Below are positions 20,029 through 31,300 of a stretch of DNA of 64,000 nucleotides, piece by piece. Each line of letters starts with the position of its first letter. Position 1 is the stretch's first letter. The translations under genes and the position numbers were made by a program. Below the pieces are notes generated by a model, which saw nothing but the letters and a program-made list of their open reading frames with translations, had not been told where the DNA came from and ran no database searches. The DNA is from Pictodentalium vernedei (lineage: Eukaryota; Mollusca; Scaphopoda; Dentaliida; Dentaliidae), in assembly GCA_031216915.1 (NCBI GenBank), contig CM062297.1:828098786-828162785 (forward strand). Direction: 5' to 3'.

Positions 20029-22077
20029 AAAAATTAATTGGAACCTCTATCGTGACACCATCGACGTCCAACTCACAACCCCCCCCTCCCCCCCCCCCCC
20101 CCCCATCCAATGCAGCGGAACTCGAAACCCAATGCGAGGGCATAGAAAAAGTCATTAACTCAACCCTAAACGAAATATGCCCAAAAGAAGAAGTACGCCC
20201 CTGGAGAAATACGATCTCGGGCGACACACTCTCACTAATCAAAACTAAACGGAAAGCTCTTCGCGCTCTTAAAACCGAAACTGACCCCGGTAAGAAAACT
20301 GACCTAAAAAAAACATACAACCGCCTTCACGGCGAGGTCAAAAAAGCCCTCCAAGCTGAAAAACAAGCCAACTGGGAAAAGGCAACAGCCGATCTAAACG
20401 GAGTCCAGGATGCGAAAAAATTCTGGGACTCTTTCAAAACCCTAACTGGGCAAAAAAACAAAAGCCGCAAAGCCGCAGGAAAACCTCTTAAGAAGGAAGA
20501 CGGTTCCTTCACGCGCACTGACAAAGACAAGGCTGACACCTTTGCCGACCTCCTAAGAAAAACCCATCGCCCGCATCAAGGTGCGGGCAACGATGACGCT
20601 GCCATAAACGCCATTGATGACTACATCAATGCACACCCTGATATCTACCGTGACCCCAAATTCGATAACGAGCCAGAAGACGGGGATGAAGATGACCTCG
20701 TCATTCCCATCACTATTGACGAAATCATCAACGTCATAAAAAATGCAAAAATTCTTCCTCACCCGGCGAAGACGAAGTAAGCTACAAAATTCTAAAACAA
20801 AGCCCATACTCCCTAATCGAAAAACTAAAAAAACTGTTCAACGCATGCCTCACCCATGGCTATTTTCCAAAATGTTGGAAAAAAGCCATCGGTGTCATGA
20901 TTCCAAAACCTGACAAGGACCCCTCCGATCCAACTAGCTACCGCCCAATCAGCCTACTCAGCTGCATTGGTAAGACATTCGAACGAATCCTTACCAATCG
21001 GCTCAGGGGGCACCTTGAAGACAACGATTTTTTTAATAAATGGCAAAGAGCCTATAGAAACCGTAAAGAAGGCATCGAACATGTCTATCGACTAGTTACC
21101 CAAATGAAGGCTGCTATCAACAATCAGCAAATAGGCGCGGCAGTCCTGTTAGACGTCGGAAAAGCATTTGACTCCGTCTGGCACAATGGAATGCGCTACA
21201 AATTATCAGAAATGAAACTCCCCAAAAAACTGCTCAGATTACTATCCTCTTTCTTAAATGATCGCGAAATTAAAGTCAGAGTGAACAATGAACTGTCTAA
21301 CAGTGTCCCCCTTGAAGCAGGCACCCCCAAGGATCCGTCTTGAGCCCCCTCCTTTACATCCTCTATGTAAATGACCTTAACTTCTCCGAAGATCGTGTAC
21401 AAGTCTCCCAATTCGCGGATGAAAAGGGCCTCTGGGACTCTAACAATACGGCCAATCTGCTCCAAAAACCCCTGCAACGCGCTCTCGATGACCTAGAACA
21501 ATGGTGTGCCAAATGGAGAATTAAGCTAAATGCCAATAAAACCCAACGAATCACCTTTACCCGCAAGAAAAATAAACGAGATTTTGATCTAAAACTTATG
21601 GATAACACCCTCCCAGAATGCAAAGAAGCGAAATTCCTGGGCATCACCATTGATCAGAAACTGTCCTTCAACAAACATACCGACGACATGGCGAAAAAAG
21701 CCACTAAACGAATTAACTTACTGAAAATGCTCAAGGGAACTTCATGGGGGGCCAACCAGTCCACCCTACTCAAACTTTACAAATCCTTTGTGCGCCCAGT
21801 ACTCGAATACGGTGCAATAATACTAACTGACCTCAACCAAACTAACATGGGAAAACTCCAGAGGGTCCAAAATCACGCGCTTAGAGTTGCCCTCCGCGCC
21901 CCATGGGACACACCCATAAAAACACTCCACGACAGGGCCGATATCCCCACCATTAAAGACCGCCTAGCCACCCTGGCCGCGAAAAATCATGACCGGTTAG
22001 CCGACAGCGAACTAATCTCCGAACTTGGAGCAATTTGCGAAAGCCGACAAAAGCCCAAAAATTGTAACCAAAACTAA
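20029..22077 (+). pseudogene. LINE ORF2 part 2: linker and reverse transcriptase (frameshifted, active site altered)
   Basis: Three overlapping frames carry one protein: 20052-20780 (linker and start of RT), 20897-21343 (PKPDKDPSDPTSYRPISLLS, LLDVGKAFDSVWH) and 21340-22077 (SPLLYILYVNDL and thumb). Frameshifts fall near 20755 and 21335. The catalytic box reads FADE (about 21412-21423) where functional RTs have F/Y-A-D-D, so the second metal-binding Asp is replaced by Glu; the preceding DVGKAFD also departs from the usual DVEKAFD. The C-terminal region (RVQNHALR) matches the family. No RNase H was seen before the stop at 22077. Confidence 0.85.
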
Positions 22078-22159
22078 GACCGCTCGAATAAAAACTAGGG
22101 AATGACAAGGTGAACTGCGATCTCCGACGCCCCGAAATACCCCTAAACTAAATTAAAAT

Positions 22160-22490
22160 AAATAAGTCCGCAACCAGCGAAGGGTACAACAGGAAAGAAA
22201 CACCCTCGGGTGTGGTCTAGTGTGCTAGACCTGTTGCCCTCCCGCTGATAGCCTCGGAAGCTCAACCGGCATTAAACGATCGCGATCCCCGGCACCCTCA
22301 ACTTCAAATAAACTTAAACTAACCTAAATAAGGCCACTTCCAGCGAAGGACACAACAGGAAAGAAACACCCTCGGGTGTGGTCTAGTGTGCTAGACCTGT
22401 TACCGTCCCGCTGCAAACTAGGAAGTTCAGCCCACTTAAAACGCTCGCGATCCCCGGCACCTTAAAACTAAAATAATAAATAGGGAACGA
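22160..22490 (+). repeat. Two ~166-bp direct repeats each holding a branched RNA-like hairpin (module A)
   Basis: Copies A1 (22188-22235) and A2 (22354-22401) have identical folding potential. An outer stem AACAG/CTGTT encloses two hairpins: ACACCC-TC-GGGTGT and a 7-bp GGTCTAG-TGTG-CTAGACC with a tetraloop. The downstream GCGATCCCCGGCACC is also repeated. They lie in the 3' untranslated region of the LINE, where some LINE RTs recognise RNA structure. Confidence 0.7.
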
Positions 22491-22506
22491 CTGGGGTCCC
22501 AAGCAC

Positions 22507-22651
22507 GAGAGTATGTCACTGCCCTTACGAATGTAAAGATTCATGCATTTCATACTCTCCCCCATTGCAACAAGCGCACACACAGCACAATACCACACGA
22601 GAGTATGTTACTGCCCTTACGAATGTAAAGATTCGTGCATTGCATACTCTC
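22507..22651 (+). repeat. Two ~53-bp hairpin repeats (module B) in the LINE 3' region
   Basis: Copies at 22507-22559 and 22599-22651. Each has the stem GAGAGTATG/CATACTCTC closing a loop that contains an inner ACGAAT/ATTCGT-type stem; the second copy pairs better. They follow module A and precede the T-run. Confidence 0.7.
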
Positions 22652-22769
22652 TCCACACTCACAGCAGATACCACAAGGACACGCAACTAAAGAGGTGCTA
22701 CTTTTATCTTTACAATTTATATATTCTAATGAAAACTAATTGTACCTTCTTCTTTTAGCAGGTACACAG

Positions 22770-23640
22770 AATTTTTTTTTTTTTCTTTTTGACCAGCACC
22801 CCAATAACCGCTACAGACAGTCTAACCGTTATGGAAACAGTCACCCCCGCGGTTCCTGAACATCCTCCGCTCCATCCCTAAAAGTGGTCAGCCACTTTAA
22901 GGGAGGCGAGCGCTGGTCGTGCGTCCCGCCTCTGCCTCTTTTTGTAAGCGCATTGCGCATCTTTTTGTCCCAACCCAATAGGATTACAATGCAGGCCTGC
23001 CCCCGAACCAGGGAAGTTCGGGTCTTCTTCTTGGTGGTCCCCGAAAGGGGTCGTTGTTGTTTTCCTTCAAAGAGTCCAACTATAACAGAGACAGCCTGAG
23101 GCAGATTATACTTGCCAGTGATGGCCATCACTCATTATCATCCTCGAAGCGGCAGACTATACTTGCCCGAAAATCCAGATCGACTGCACCCTCGGGGAGA
23201 GGTAGTACCTTTGTGAGAGGACCCAACCTCCCACACTGGTCCTCACCCGAGGGTCCAACCGACTACAGTCAACGAGACCGCCTACCCACAACTGGAGACA
23301 CCTGCTGAGTACCTGAACCTGTTCCTCCTTCAACACGAGTAGACATGTGGAAATTAGTCACTTACAGTCAACGAGGGTCGAAAGGGGCTTGTTCCGCATA
23401 TCGTCCCTGCGCGCCTTCGGCGCGTTAAACCATTCCATTCGACTTGTTACTTCTCTCTGGTCTTTCAACACGCTTAGAAGTCACTCTCCTATTTTCGTGG
23501 AAGAACGCTGCCGAACGCTGCCAGGCCAGACAACAGTTCCAGACACAGGACGCGATGAGAGCGATGCGATAGTTTCGACTTAGTCTCATTTCGTATCTGA
23601 TATATTTTATAAATTTACCAGAGAGAATATTTCTTGACAA
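22770..23640. other. T-run, then GC-rich hairpin-dense segment; possible further LINE UTR
   Basis: A T-run (about 22772-22785) is followed by ~850 bases more GC-rich than the surroundings and dense in short hairpins: AAAGTGGTCAGCCACTTT near 22880, a CCCGAAC...GTTCGGG hairpin near 23003-23023, GGTCCCCGAAAGGGGTC near 23036 and CGCGCCTTCGGCGCG near 23409. No frame looks coding. It may be the leader or trailer of a retroelement. An AATAAA follows at about 23670. Confidence 0.35.
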
Positions 23641-24171
23641 TTTAAGTTGTAGGAATTTTACTTAGGGCTTTGAATAAAACACAGAAAACTGTAAGTAACT
23701 TTTATGTGTTTTGAATTCACCCTTTCGCTGCGGCTGCAGTATCAAGAATTGTTGCAGACTCCACAGAAACAGGTTGCCTCTTTGATTGAACATTTGAATT
23801 GTCCTGTGGCCACTTGCCACGATTGAAGTCCTAACCCAAATCCACTAGACGATCATTTTTCCGGGGTACTTAACCCTGCTATGCCACAGCACACACAATT
23901 TTGAAAACACATTTAAGACCTCATAATTTGTGGCGTCTGATATGCTGAACGCAATCTTTTGAGTTTTAAGTGTTCGGATCGACATTTTTTGCGAATAAAA
24001 TGAATCGACAGCGATTCTACAGCTGGCAAGGTCAACGACTTAAGACTGGTTCTCTGACAAAATTGCCCGTTTCTCTCTAAAATTCTTTCAACCGTTCAAA
24101 TTGTCGACTATTTAATTAAATTAGCGATTAATTACAGTGAATTCTTTTTCATGGTTGGGTGTGTAATAAAT
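23641..24171. other. No gene or repeat recognised
   Basis: AT-rich sequence with a polyadenylation-like AATAAA near 23670. I see nothing else I can support. Confidence 0.4.
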
Positions 24172-24331
24172 ACAGAACCACACTTATGTTTGAATGGGTT
24201 AACGATTACTGGACTCGAGCGTGTGGCGCTGGGATAACCACTCGAGCCTACCGGCTCTCATGGTATCCCTGCGCCACTCGCTCTCGTCCAGTAATCGTTA
24301 ACCCCATTCAAACATAAGTGTGGTTCTGTAT
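24172..24331. repeat. Foldback: ~44-bp inverted arms with a second inner hairpin
   Basis: ACAGAACCACACTTATGTTT at 24172 is matched in reverse complement by sequence ending near 24331, the arms pairing through TTAACGATTACTGGAC. Inside, GTGGCGCTGGGATA pairs with TATCCCTGCGCCAC, making a two-step hairpin. It abuts the next TTAA-family MITE. Confidence 0.65.
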
Positions 24332-24557
24332 ATTTACCCAATGCAACGGCTAAAACCAGTCATCGCTATTCTCAAAAATCGTCAGTTAATTCTCATTATT
24401 TTTTCATTTTTTGTTTCAAAACATGGGTTATGGCCCACTTTGGAACGAGCTCGTTCCAATGACGGGTCATAACCTATGTCTTTGAGACAAAAAATAAAAA
24501 ATAATTGTTCAAGAATTTTTTTGCAAGTGTCGTCTGCTTTTCATGTTAGGTAAAGGG
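24331..24557. mobile_element. TTAA-type palindromic MITE, family F1 copy 1
   Basis: Core palindrome GGAACGAGCTCGTTCC at 24442-24457, with flanking arms carrying the RTAACCTATG and TTGAGACAAAAA modules. The right end GTTAGGTAAAGGG is followed by TTAA (24558-24561); the left end is eroded. Confidence 0.75.
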
Positions 24558-24639
24558 TTAACGACACTTAACAACCAGGGTCGTAATCGTACCTCGTGGT
24601 TCTACGAATGGAGGAACCAGAGCACCCGTGCAGAACCAT

Positions 24640-24850
24640 CGAGAAACTGCGAGAATTATCGGACTCAATCAGGTTACCCTGCAGAAGTTGGGTTAGCATT
24701 GATTGAAGGCAAGTGTGACTGTGACATCGGCGTGCTATCCGCCCCAGAACACATTGCCACCGCGTTCCCACTTAGGCAACCACGATTAACTACCTTGTCT
24801 AAGAACACAACCCGAATGGCACGGGTCAGTAACAATCCGTCGATCTGATG
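24640..24850 (-). mobile_element. SINE fragment (diverged body)
   Basis: On the minus strand it reads like the body of the SINE family described at 29.1 and 53.9 kb: TTGTGTTCTTAGACAAGG, then the CGCCGATGT and CTTCAATCAATGCTAACCC blocks, then GGTTCTGCACGGGTGCTCTGG. Head and tail are not preserved. Confidence 0.55.
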
Positions 24851-25430
24851 ACCAGTGCACGAACCAATTAGCCCCCTCTCCCTCCAACATCGGGGGTGAA
24901 AGTTCTCTAAAGTGGGCAATATAACTATAAACGATTGGCTAAACGTGATTGAATATACGTGTTGCGTTCACACATAAACATGCATATGATATCGAAATCA
25001 CCTTAAACTCCAATGAACTACGCCACTGTGTCCCACTGGTATTAAGGATCAGTTATTTGCAGTAATTGTGTCTGAATGAAATTGGTCAAATACACGCAGA
25101 ACTGAAAACAACTTTTCAACATTCAAGTGTTTTGTTCTTATGCTTCTAGACGATAAATAATGAACACCCATTGGAACATGCTTAGTGAGCAAATTTCATT
25201 TTTTTCAATGGGAGGAGAGGGTGGGGGGGGGGGGGGGGGTGTTATAACTTCGTGAGAATTTTTATCTGCCATCTGTGTTGGAAAGCACAACGAGAATCAT
25301 ATGAAGGGCGTTTAGAACAGAGAGGAATAGAGAGTGTCTGTAACTCCTGATTCTCTGTATTTTTGTAAGAAATGCGGAGGCTCGTGATTATAATGACTTG
25401 CAGTTAGCAAAGATATCAAATCCTATTATA
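24851..25430. other. No gene; a lone TTAA-family terminus and a G-run
   Basis: GAAATCACCTTAA at about 24994-25006 resembles the right end of the element at 12.2-17 kb, without a visible partner. A run of about 18 G lies at 25222-25240. Nothing else is supported. Confidence 0.3.
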
Positions 25431-25448
25431 AAGACAATGCCTTAGATA

Positions 25449-25468
25449 CAAAGAGAGAGAGAGAGATA

Positions 25469-25530
<62 letters not shown>
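25449..25530. repeat. (AG)n microsatellite
   Basis: GAGA repeats with two interruptions (GATACAAA). The apparent minus-strand frame through it is only the repeat. Confidence 0.9.
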
Positions 25531-25532
<2 letters not shown>

Positions 25533-25824
25533 GACTTCTGTGGTGGTTTTATCTATTACTATGTAAGCTGAGCATTTGCATACTAAAACAGAAATTGCCA
25601 ATATGTCGGTGAAAAGAGTAGCAGGCACTATACAGCACTTTGACATTGATATCACCAGACCATTGAATGGTGAAATATATGAATATTAGGTGTAAAGCAA
25701 AGAAACAAAGCCCTGCCCATCTTCACCATTCTTTTCCTGTCACCACTGAAGTGGCCAAGTTGTATGTTTCACACAGATTTTCTGCAGTGCTGACAGAAAG
25801 AAACAGTTTCTTTGAATACACTGT

Positions 25825-26275
25825 TAGAAATTACCGTTAAGTTTACAGTAATCCACTGACAACCAGCTGTAGATCCACTCACTGTAAATTTTACGGTAAC
25901 TACAGTTTCAGCTCAAAGCGTAATTTGGGAAACAGAGAATTGTTTATGTTTAGTGAGACTAGTCTTTTCAGTACAAAGGCATTTAATTCTTTAATTACTG
26001 CTTTTGCGTAACAGCATCATCCAGGCCGGCTTGTTTGGGGTGAGTCCATTCTCAGGGTATCCCAATTATTATTTTTAACCTGCAGCCGATCGGCGGCAGG
26101 TTATCTTTTGATGATGATTGCACAAACGTCTGGTACTGTGAAGCTATATATACATACCAGATCCTTGGTTGTGCTTCTCGATCGAACAAAATGTATTCAT
26201 TGCAAAACACGGATTGTACCCTTAAATTTTACGGCAGTATTTTACTACAGTATTTTCAACAGTAATGTTTACATT
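25825..26275. mobile_element. Possible short DNA element with CTGTTAGAAATTACCG-like ends
   Basis: The motif set CACTGTTAGAAATTACCGT ... TTTACAGT at 25829-25860 reappears inverted around 26225-26270 (AAATTTTACGGCAGT ... TTCAACAGTAA). The arms are imperfect and no target duplication was found. Confidence 0.3.
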
Positions 26276-26704
26276 GTATTGGCTTGGGGGTTCACCGTAC
26301 ATAAGTCACGGGGAGCACCTATGAAAAGATTATTGCAAATGCGGCAATTCCACAGATGCACGATTTTGTTTTCAGTCTAGACAAGCTCATATCTTATTTA
26401 GCAGAGTGAAGTCTAGGGATGGCTTAAAAGTTTTTGGGTTTGAAGAAAGAAAAAGTAAGGTACTGCGCATGTTCTTTCTGTTTGTATCATCCCATACCGT
26501 GCTGTCTGTAAAAAGACGCTGCCCTGGCTAATGTCGCGTGTTGATGTGTATACCACCAAACTGGCAATCACCTGTGACAATTTATGCATATGCAAAAGGG
26601 TTTGGACAAGCCAAACTGCAGCGCTGTTTTAGTAACGCAAAATATCATGACAAGCTGGGCTTTTCATATAACTAAGTTAGGCTTTGTATTCTAATTGCTG
26701 GTCT
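26276..26704. other. No gene recognised
   Basis: No frame, repeat or RNA gene that I can support. Confidence 0.4.
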
Positions 26705-26712
26705 GTTATACG

Positions 26713-27409
26713 CAGGGACGTGGCGACGGGGGGGGGGGGGGGGGGGGGGCAATCCTGGCCAAAATTTCCTATAGTTGGAAATTCGGAGGGCAAGTCATGA
26801 GTAGCTGGAAATTCCATCTCTCTGGATTTTAGAGCTTCTTTGGTGATGCTGATGTCTCCTTTACTTCCCAAAATCCCAACTCGGTTTCAAATTGGCAAAA
26901 ATTCTGACTGTTACTTTTTACAACTACAGAGTACGCAATATCGAGCTTCATAAGTATGCATGATATCAATCGGTACGAGATTTCTATAGTACGTTTACTT
27001 ATCGTAATAAAAAAAAATCCTCGAAATGCACTTCAAGAAAATCACATCGTGTAAAATCGTTATCCTGAGTTTACTCCATCATTTACAGTTACAAAGTGAT
27101 GAAACATCGAAAATTGATCATTCTTGATTGCTCCAAGTTCTCAGCTTGGGCATTTGTTTAGCACATATTCAATTCCCAGAACAATACCAAATAATAATAA
27201 CCTGATAATTCTATCACAAATGTGTTTGCATTTCAGTTATACTAGAATCAATTTTGTGCCCCTTTCAAAATTTTTCTCGGTACTGAATTTTGAAATGGAG
27301 GAGGGACCGGGAGGGGGTGTGTTCCCCCTCACGGTCCCTCCCCCAGTTGGAAATTCACTACCCTACATCACCACCCCACCCCAATCGAAAACCTCTAGCC
27401 ACGTCCCAG
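26713..27409. mobile_element. hAT-type MITE with 8-bp target duplication GTTATACG
   Basis: CAGGGACGTGGCGACGG at 26713 and its inverted partner CTAGCCACGTCCCAG ending at 27409 are flanked by identical GTTATACG at 26705-26712 and 27410-27417. An 8-bp duplication and CAGGG ends are hAT features. The interior is noncoding, with a long G-run at about 26729-26749 and G-rich/C-rich blocks near 27300-27350. Confidence 0.85.
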
Positions 27410-27417
27410 GTTATACG

Positions 27418-28970
27418 GACAGCTGCGACTGTGAGTTCACAACACTCTGTAGGACATAATTTAGCAAATCTTCTGTTTCACTGGGCAAACTCGAAAAGAA
27501 AATTCTATGTGATTCTATTCTGCTTGTTATAAGCTTGCCCCATGAGCACCGTTAAGTACTACCAGACTATCGCCCGACTACTATTACCTGACAGGACAAA
27601 GAATTGGAGAAGGATATTTCCACCTCTTGAACTGCCTCCCCTGTGTGTCACATGGCGGCTGGTCAAGGTTTACTAAACGAAACGCGTGATATTAGTCAGC
27701 GTGGTCGTCAAGAGATAAGATCAGTCAGGGGGTAGGGGTTCAACGAGCAGCCTCCACCCTAACAAGTATTTTTTTTTGCCGTTCGGCGCTCTTTCAGATT
27801 ATTTTACTTACACGAAGATCCATTCATTCTAAAATTACTGCCAGTGGTCGAATACATTCAAGCAGACTTAACATCTGTTTCTCGAAAACTTTTCCAAATT
27901 AAATGAGGCACGCCACTTTTATGGGCTATGATGGAGAGAGTGGTCTAGGCCGACAAAGTTTCGACATGAATTACAAATACCTAGCGAGACGGCGGGGTGG
28001 GGGGGGGGGGGGGTATAGGGCGGTGATAACCCATTCCCGACCAAAAACTACCAACAGTTCGAAATTCACAGGTAGAAATTGGAAAGTTTGGTTCAAGGGG
28101 AAAAGATGCAAATGGTTTTCTCAGAAGTTGGTTGTTCAGGGTGGGTGGGTGGGTGGAGGGGCTACAAAATTTGAATGGACACCCCCCCCCCCCCCACTCC
28201 TCCCTCCAACGAACACCCTCTAGCTCTGTCACTGAGTTCCTAAAATTTCCAACAGCCTTCAAGGATGCAACGCTTCACCACGGGAAAATGACACGCGGCG
28301 CTTCGCCGCGTGCCATTTGCACGCGATGAAACTTTGGATCTTAAAACACGGTCGAATTTTTTCCAATCTTGACACCCCAGCCAGAATCACGTGCACCAGA
28401 CAACCCAACCAGAATCACGTGGGCCAGACAAAATGCTAGCTACTTACGATACTATCTTTTGTACGTGAACGGTTAAAAGGGCAGATAATATGGAGAAAAA
28501 GTGTAAATTTAACTGCCGCGAAGTGAATAAAGATGGGCATAATTGGCTTCTGTCGTTTCTCGCAGCATCGTAATAAGCTTTATACAGCTAAAGATGACGG
28601 ATGAATTGTGGTGTTTTGACAGTTGATTCGACACGCGCTTTCTCACAGGTCGCAATTGATATTCAGCAGGGAGTAGCGGAAATGAGTCTCCACGTTATTT
28701 GTCATGTATTAGACATGCAGGCAAACATGGAAAATCAAATTTGACTCAGTGGTAATTGGAGACATGGAAACAATCATTTGATAGTTTTTTCTTCTCTGAT
28801 CAATCTCATTTTCTATTGATCGCTGAGGTGCTTTTGTAAACTTGAATCGTTTGTTTTCTTTTGGGTCGCGTCTCTTGACATTCGGCTGTTGATTTAATCA
28901 TTTGTCAGTTTTTTGCTTTAATTTCAGTCCGATTCAGTTTTGAATTCATCCTTGTTCTGGAAATTAAAAC
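27418..28970. other. No gene; G/C-run rich mosaic
   Basis: G-runs at about 28000-28012 and C-runs near 28184-28196 flank TTGGAAATT-type modules that also occur in the hAT MITE at 26.7 kb, so part of this may be a diverged relative. A tight hairpin, CACGCGGCG-CTT-CGCCGCGTG, lies near 28293. No coding frame supported. Confidence 0.3.
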
Positions 28971-29089
28971 GTGAATGCTAATTTGGGCACCCCCCGCCAC
29001 GTGGAGTGAGCAACACTGGTGTTTATTTCACCCCCTATTTCAATTTAAAGTAATAAAGAATTTCTCTTTAACACATAAGATGTGCCCCG

Positions 29090-29372
29090 GGAACCAACAC
29101 CCAAGGGACAGTACTCTAAAGCAACTGTCAGATTCCCCAGCGTACTTACTCAGCACAAGCAGAGTTAGCATTGGCTGAAGACAAATGCAACATCGACGTG
29201 CAGTACGCCTTAGTACACAGCGTCATCGTGCCCTCCGCCTGGGCAAATGGGATTAAGTGCCTTACCCAAGAACACAACGCAGTCACTTCAGGCGGGGGAT
29301 CTAACCGTGCTCCTTTCGGCTTAAAGTCCAATGCCATAACTACTGAGCCACCGCGCTCCCATTTTTGCTTTC
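29090..29372 (-). mobile_element. tRNA-headed SINE
   Basis: On the minus strand a tRNA-like head starts near 29370: GGTGGCTCAGTAGTTATGG (box A-like), then GGTTAGATCCC (box B-like). The family body follows: TGTGTTCTTGGGTAAGGCAC, a CACGATGACGCTGTGTAC block, a CGTACTGCACGTCGATG block and CTTCAGCCAATGCTAAC. The body matches the 5S-headed SINE at 53.9 kb. The far 3' tail is missing. Confidence 0.8.
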
Positions 29373-29391
29373 ATTTCAGATTCAGGTTTTA

Positions 29392-29633
29392 ACCGTTTAC
29401 CCAACGCAGACGATATCAAAATTTATTATTTTAAGTATCATTTTTTTAATTTTTTCAACAAATTTCAACAAAACCATATCATGTGACCCCTCATTGGAAC
29501 GAGCTCAATGAGCTCGTTCGAATGAGGGGTCACTTGATATGGTTTTGTTGAAATATTTTGAAAAATTTTATTTTTTCAACTGCTCAATTTGCATATTACG
29601 TGGGCGGATGCGGGCGATTCGTTAGGTAAAGGG
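29392..29633. mobile_element. TTAA-type palindromic MITE, F1 copy 2 (subfamily B)
   Basis: Flanked by TTAA at 29388-29391 and 29634-29637. The core GGAACGAGCTC/GAGCTCGTTC palindrome and GACCCCTCATT arm are as in other copies, but the arms continue as ATGATATGGTTTTGTTGAAA, the subfamily shared with 45.9 kb. It sits next to the SINE head. Confidence 0.85.
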
Positions 29634-29637
29634 TTAA

Positions 29638-30580
29638 ATCATCCTTGTTCTGGAAATTAAAACGCGAATGTCCGTTTGAGAATCCCTCTGAGAACGTCGG
29701 CTTGTGAGACTAAGTTTGATTAAAATGATAAAGAATTTCGCTTACGATGTGCCCCGGTAACCAAGACCCAGTGAAGAGTACTGTAAAGTGGGTAGCATTT
29801 GTGTTTATTTTCCCCCACCCACCCTCCCCAATTTCAAGAAGTTATTGCAATATGGGTTGAAAACATTGTCATCTCAACTTTCATTGTAATATATTTATTG
29901 CATTGGTGATCGAAACACGCCTGTCATTTTCAACACATATGTAGTAACTTCCTCCTGCTAAAAATGTATAACGCTCTTTGCACGCAACGACTACTGGATA
30001 GAGGCAATTTAAATGAGGGAATAGTAGTGCCACCAGACGGGCCAACCAATCAATCCCTTTCAGAATGTTAGTGTTTAGTTAGTTTTAACTTTGCCAGACT
30101 TTAGCATTTCTAGACAAGGTAATTTTTAGTTTTAACTAGGGGTAATTTATTCATTTGCGAGGGGGGGGGGGGGGGGCATATGAACATCCGGCCCAGCCTA
30201 TCACAGACACATCTGCCCAGTCACTCTACTCTAAGTTCGTACGCAGGTTACCTCCTTCTGTGATACGTGTGGTCTCTAACTACTCGATTTAGCCTAAGAG
30301 CAATTGCTCCTTGGAGTAAATGCACTTTCGACTCTTCTACTCATTTGGGAAAAAAGTATTCTTCAGCCATATACTAGAAAGGGATTGCGTGAAAAGGATT
30401 CTGCAAGCAGTATCAGTCTGTAACATCCTATATCGCCTGTTGATCGAATGTTGTTCCTTCTCTAGGAACACTTTTTCATTATTGCACTGGGAATCGAGAG
30501 AAGTTCTTGACAATCTACCCTCCTTTTCGATATTATGTGTATTATTCCCTTTTCGTAACCAAAAGTTTATAAATTGTAAA
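29638..30580. other. No gene; G-run
   Basis: A repeat of CATCCTTGTTCTGGAAATTAAAACG occurs at 28947 and 29640, so this segment partly duplicates 28.94-29.1 kb. A G-run lies at about 30161-30176. No coding frame supported. Confidence 0.35.
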
Positions 30581-30584
30581 TCGC

Positions 30585-30750
30585 GATTTATTTATTTATT
30601 GGTGTTTAAGGTCACATACTTGTGCACAATGGCTAATCGTGAGCGTGACAGTTTTACAGGTGGGGAAACCGGAGTACCCGGAGAAAACCACCGAGCATCG
30701 ACCAGCAACTGTCAGATCCTCAACATTCTAACTCTGTTCAAGCTCCGCTC
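30585..30750 (-). mobile_element. SINE, 3' half only
   Basis: On the minus strand it reads GGTGGTTTTCTCCGGGTACTC, CCACCTGTAAAACTGTCACG, ATTAGCCATTGTG and CCTTAAACACCAATAAATAAA. This is the body end and tail of the same SINE family as 53.9 kb; 5' truncated. Confidence 0.75.
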
Positions 30751-31300
30751 AAGCAGGGTTACAGCAAATTCCGAAATTCATTCCTGGATTAAAATTTATT
30801 CCCTGAATAAACCAGGATTATTTTCTGCCATGTAAATAGCCCTTATAAGATTTTACCTAATATCCTGCATTAAAATCGTTTACATGGCTCCTAAAGTGAC
30901 CTAAGGTTACTTTTTTAATCTGGGATGTGCTAAAATCTACGCTTATATCTCGTCATGTGAAGGAGGTATAAGGTACAAAACTATTGTTGAAAGTTGAGGG
31001 AAAATTTTACGATGGGCGCTAATAATTTGGACATATACATCTACTTGGTGTGAATGCAAAATCGAAATACGACATCTTCCATTCACGCATCCAGAGCCGA
31101 ACTTCGGCGTTATCCTATCCACACTGAAGCTACAATACAAATGATGAAATATGTAACAAAATTATATGTGGATTCATCTTCATTACTACTTACTGAATTC
31201 AGAATTGAATCTGAAAAGTATACAATGCCAGAGTCAATGATAGCAAAGTATCATCCTATTGCAGCTGATTGCAACGCACACACACCCCGGGGACAAGTAC
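30751..31300. other. No gene recognised
   Basis: Nothing supported, although the LINE fragment downstream may begin slightly earlier than annotated. Confidence 0.35.

Larger units (their letters stand above)
17000..22790 (+). mobile_element. Near full-length Jockey-like LINE (non-LTR retrotransposon)
   Basis: ORF1 has a coiled coil and three zinc knuckles. ORF2 has an APE-type endonuclease followed by a reverse transcriptase. A long structured 3' region follows. The gene order and zinc-knuckle ORF1 fit the Jockey/I group; I cannot name the clade with certainty. At least four frameshifts, several at poly-C runs, and a damaged RT active site show that this copy is dead. The 5' limit is not defined; the 3' limit may lie near the T-run at 22770-22790 or extend to about 23.6 kb. 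Confidence 0.8.

Noticed and set aside
25416..25655. Ser/Leu-repeat minus-strand frame
   Set aside because: Translation of the (AG)n microsatellite.
29310..29372. tRNA gene on the minus strand
   Set aside because: Box A/B-like sequences are there but no cloverleaf closes, and the SINE body follows immediately.
30320..30835. 171-codon plus-strand frame
   Set aside because: Its second half is antisense SINE sequence, and the first half has no protein features.
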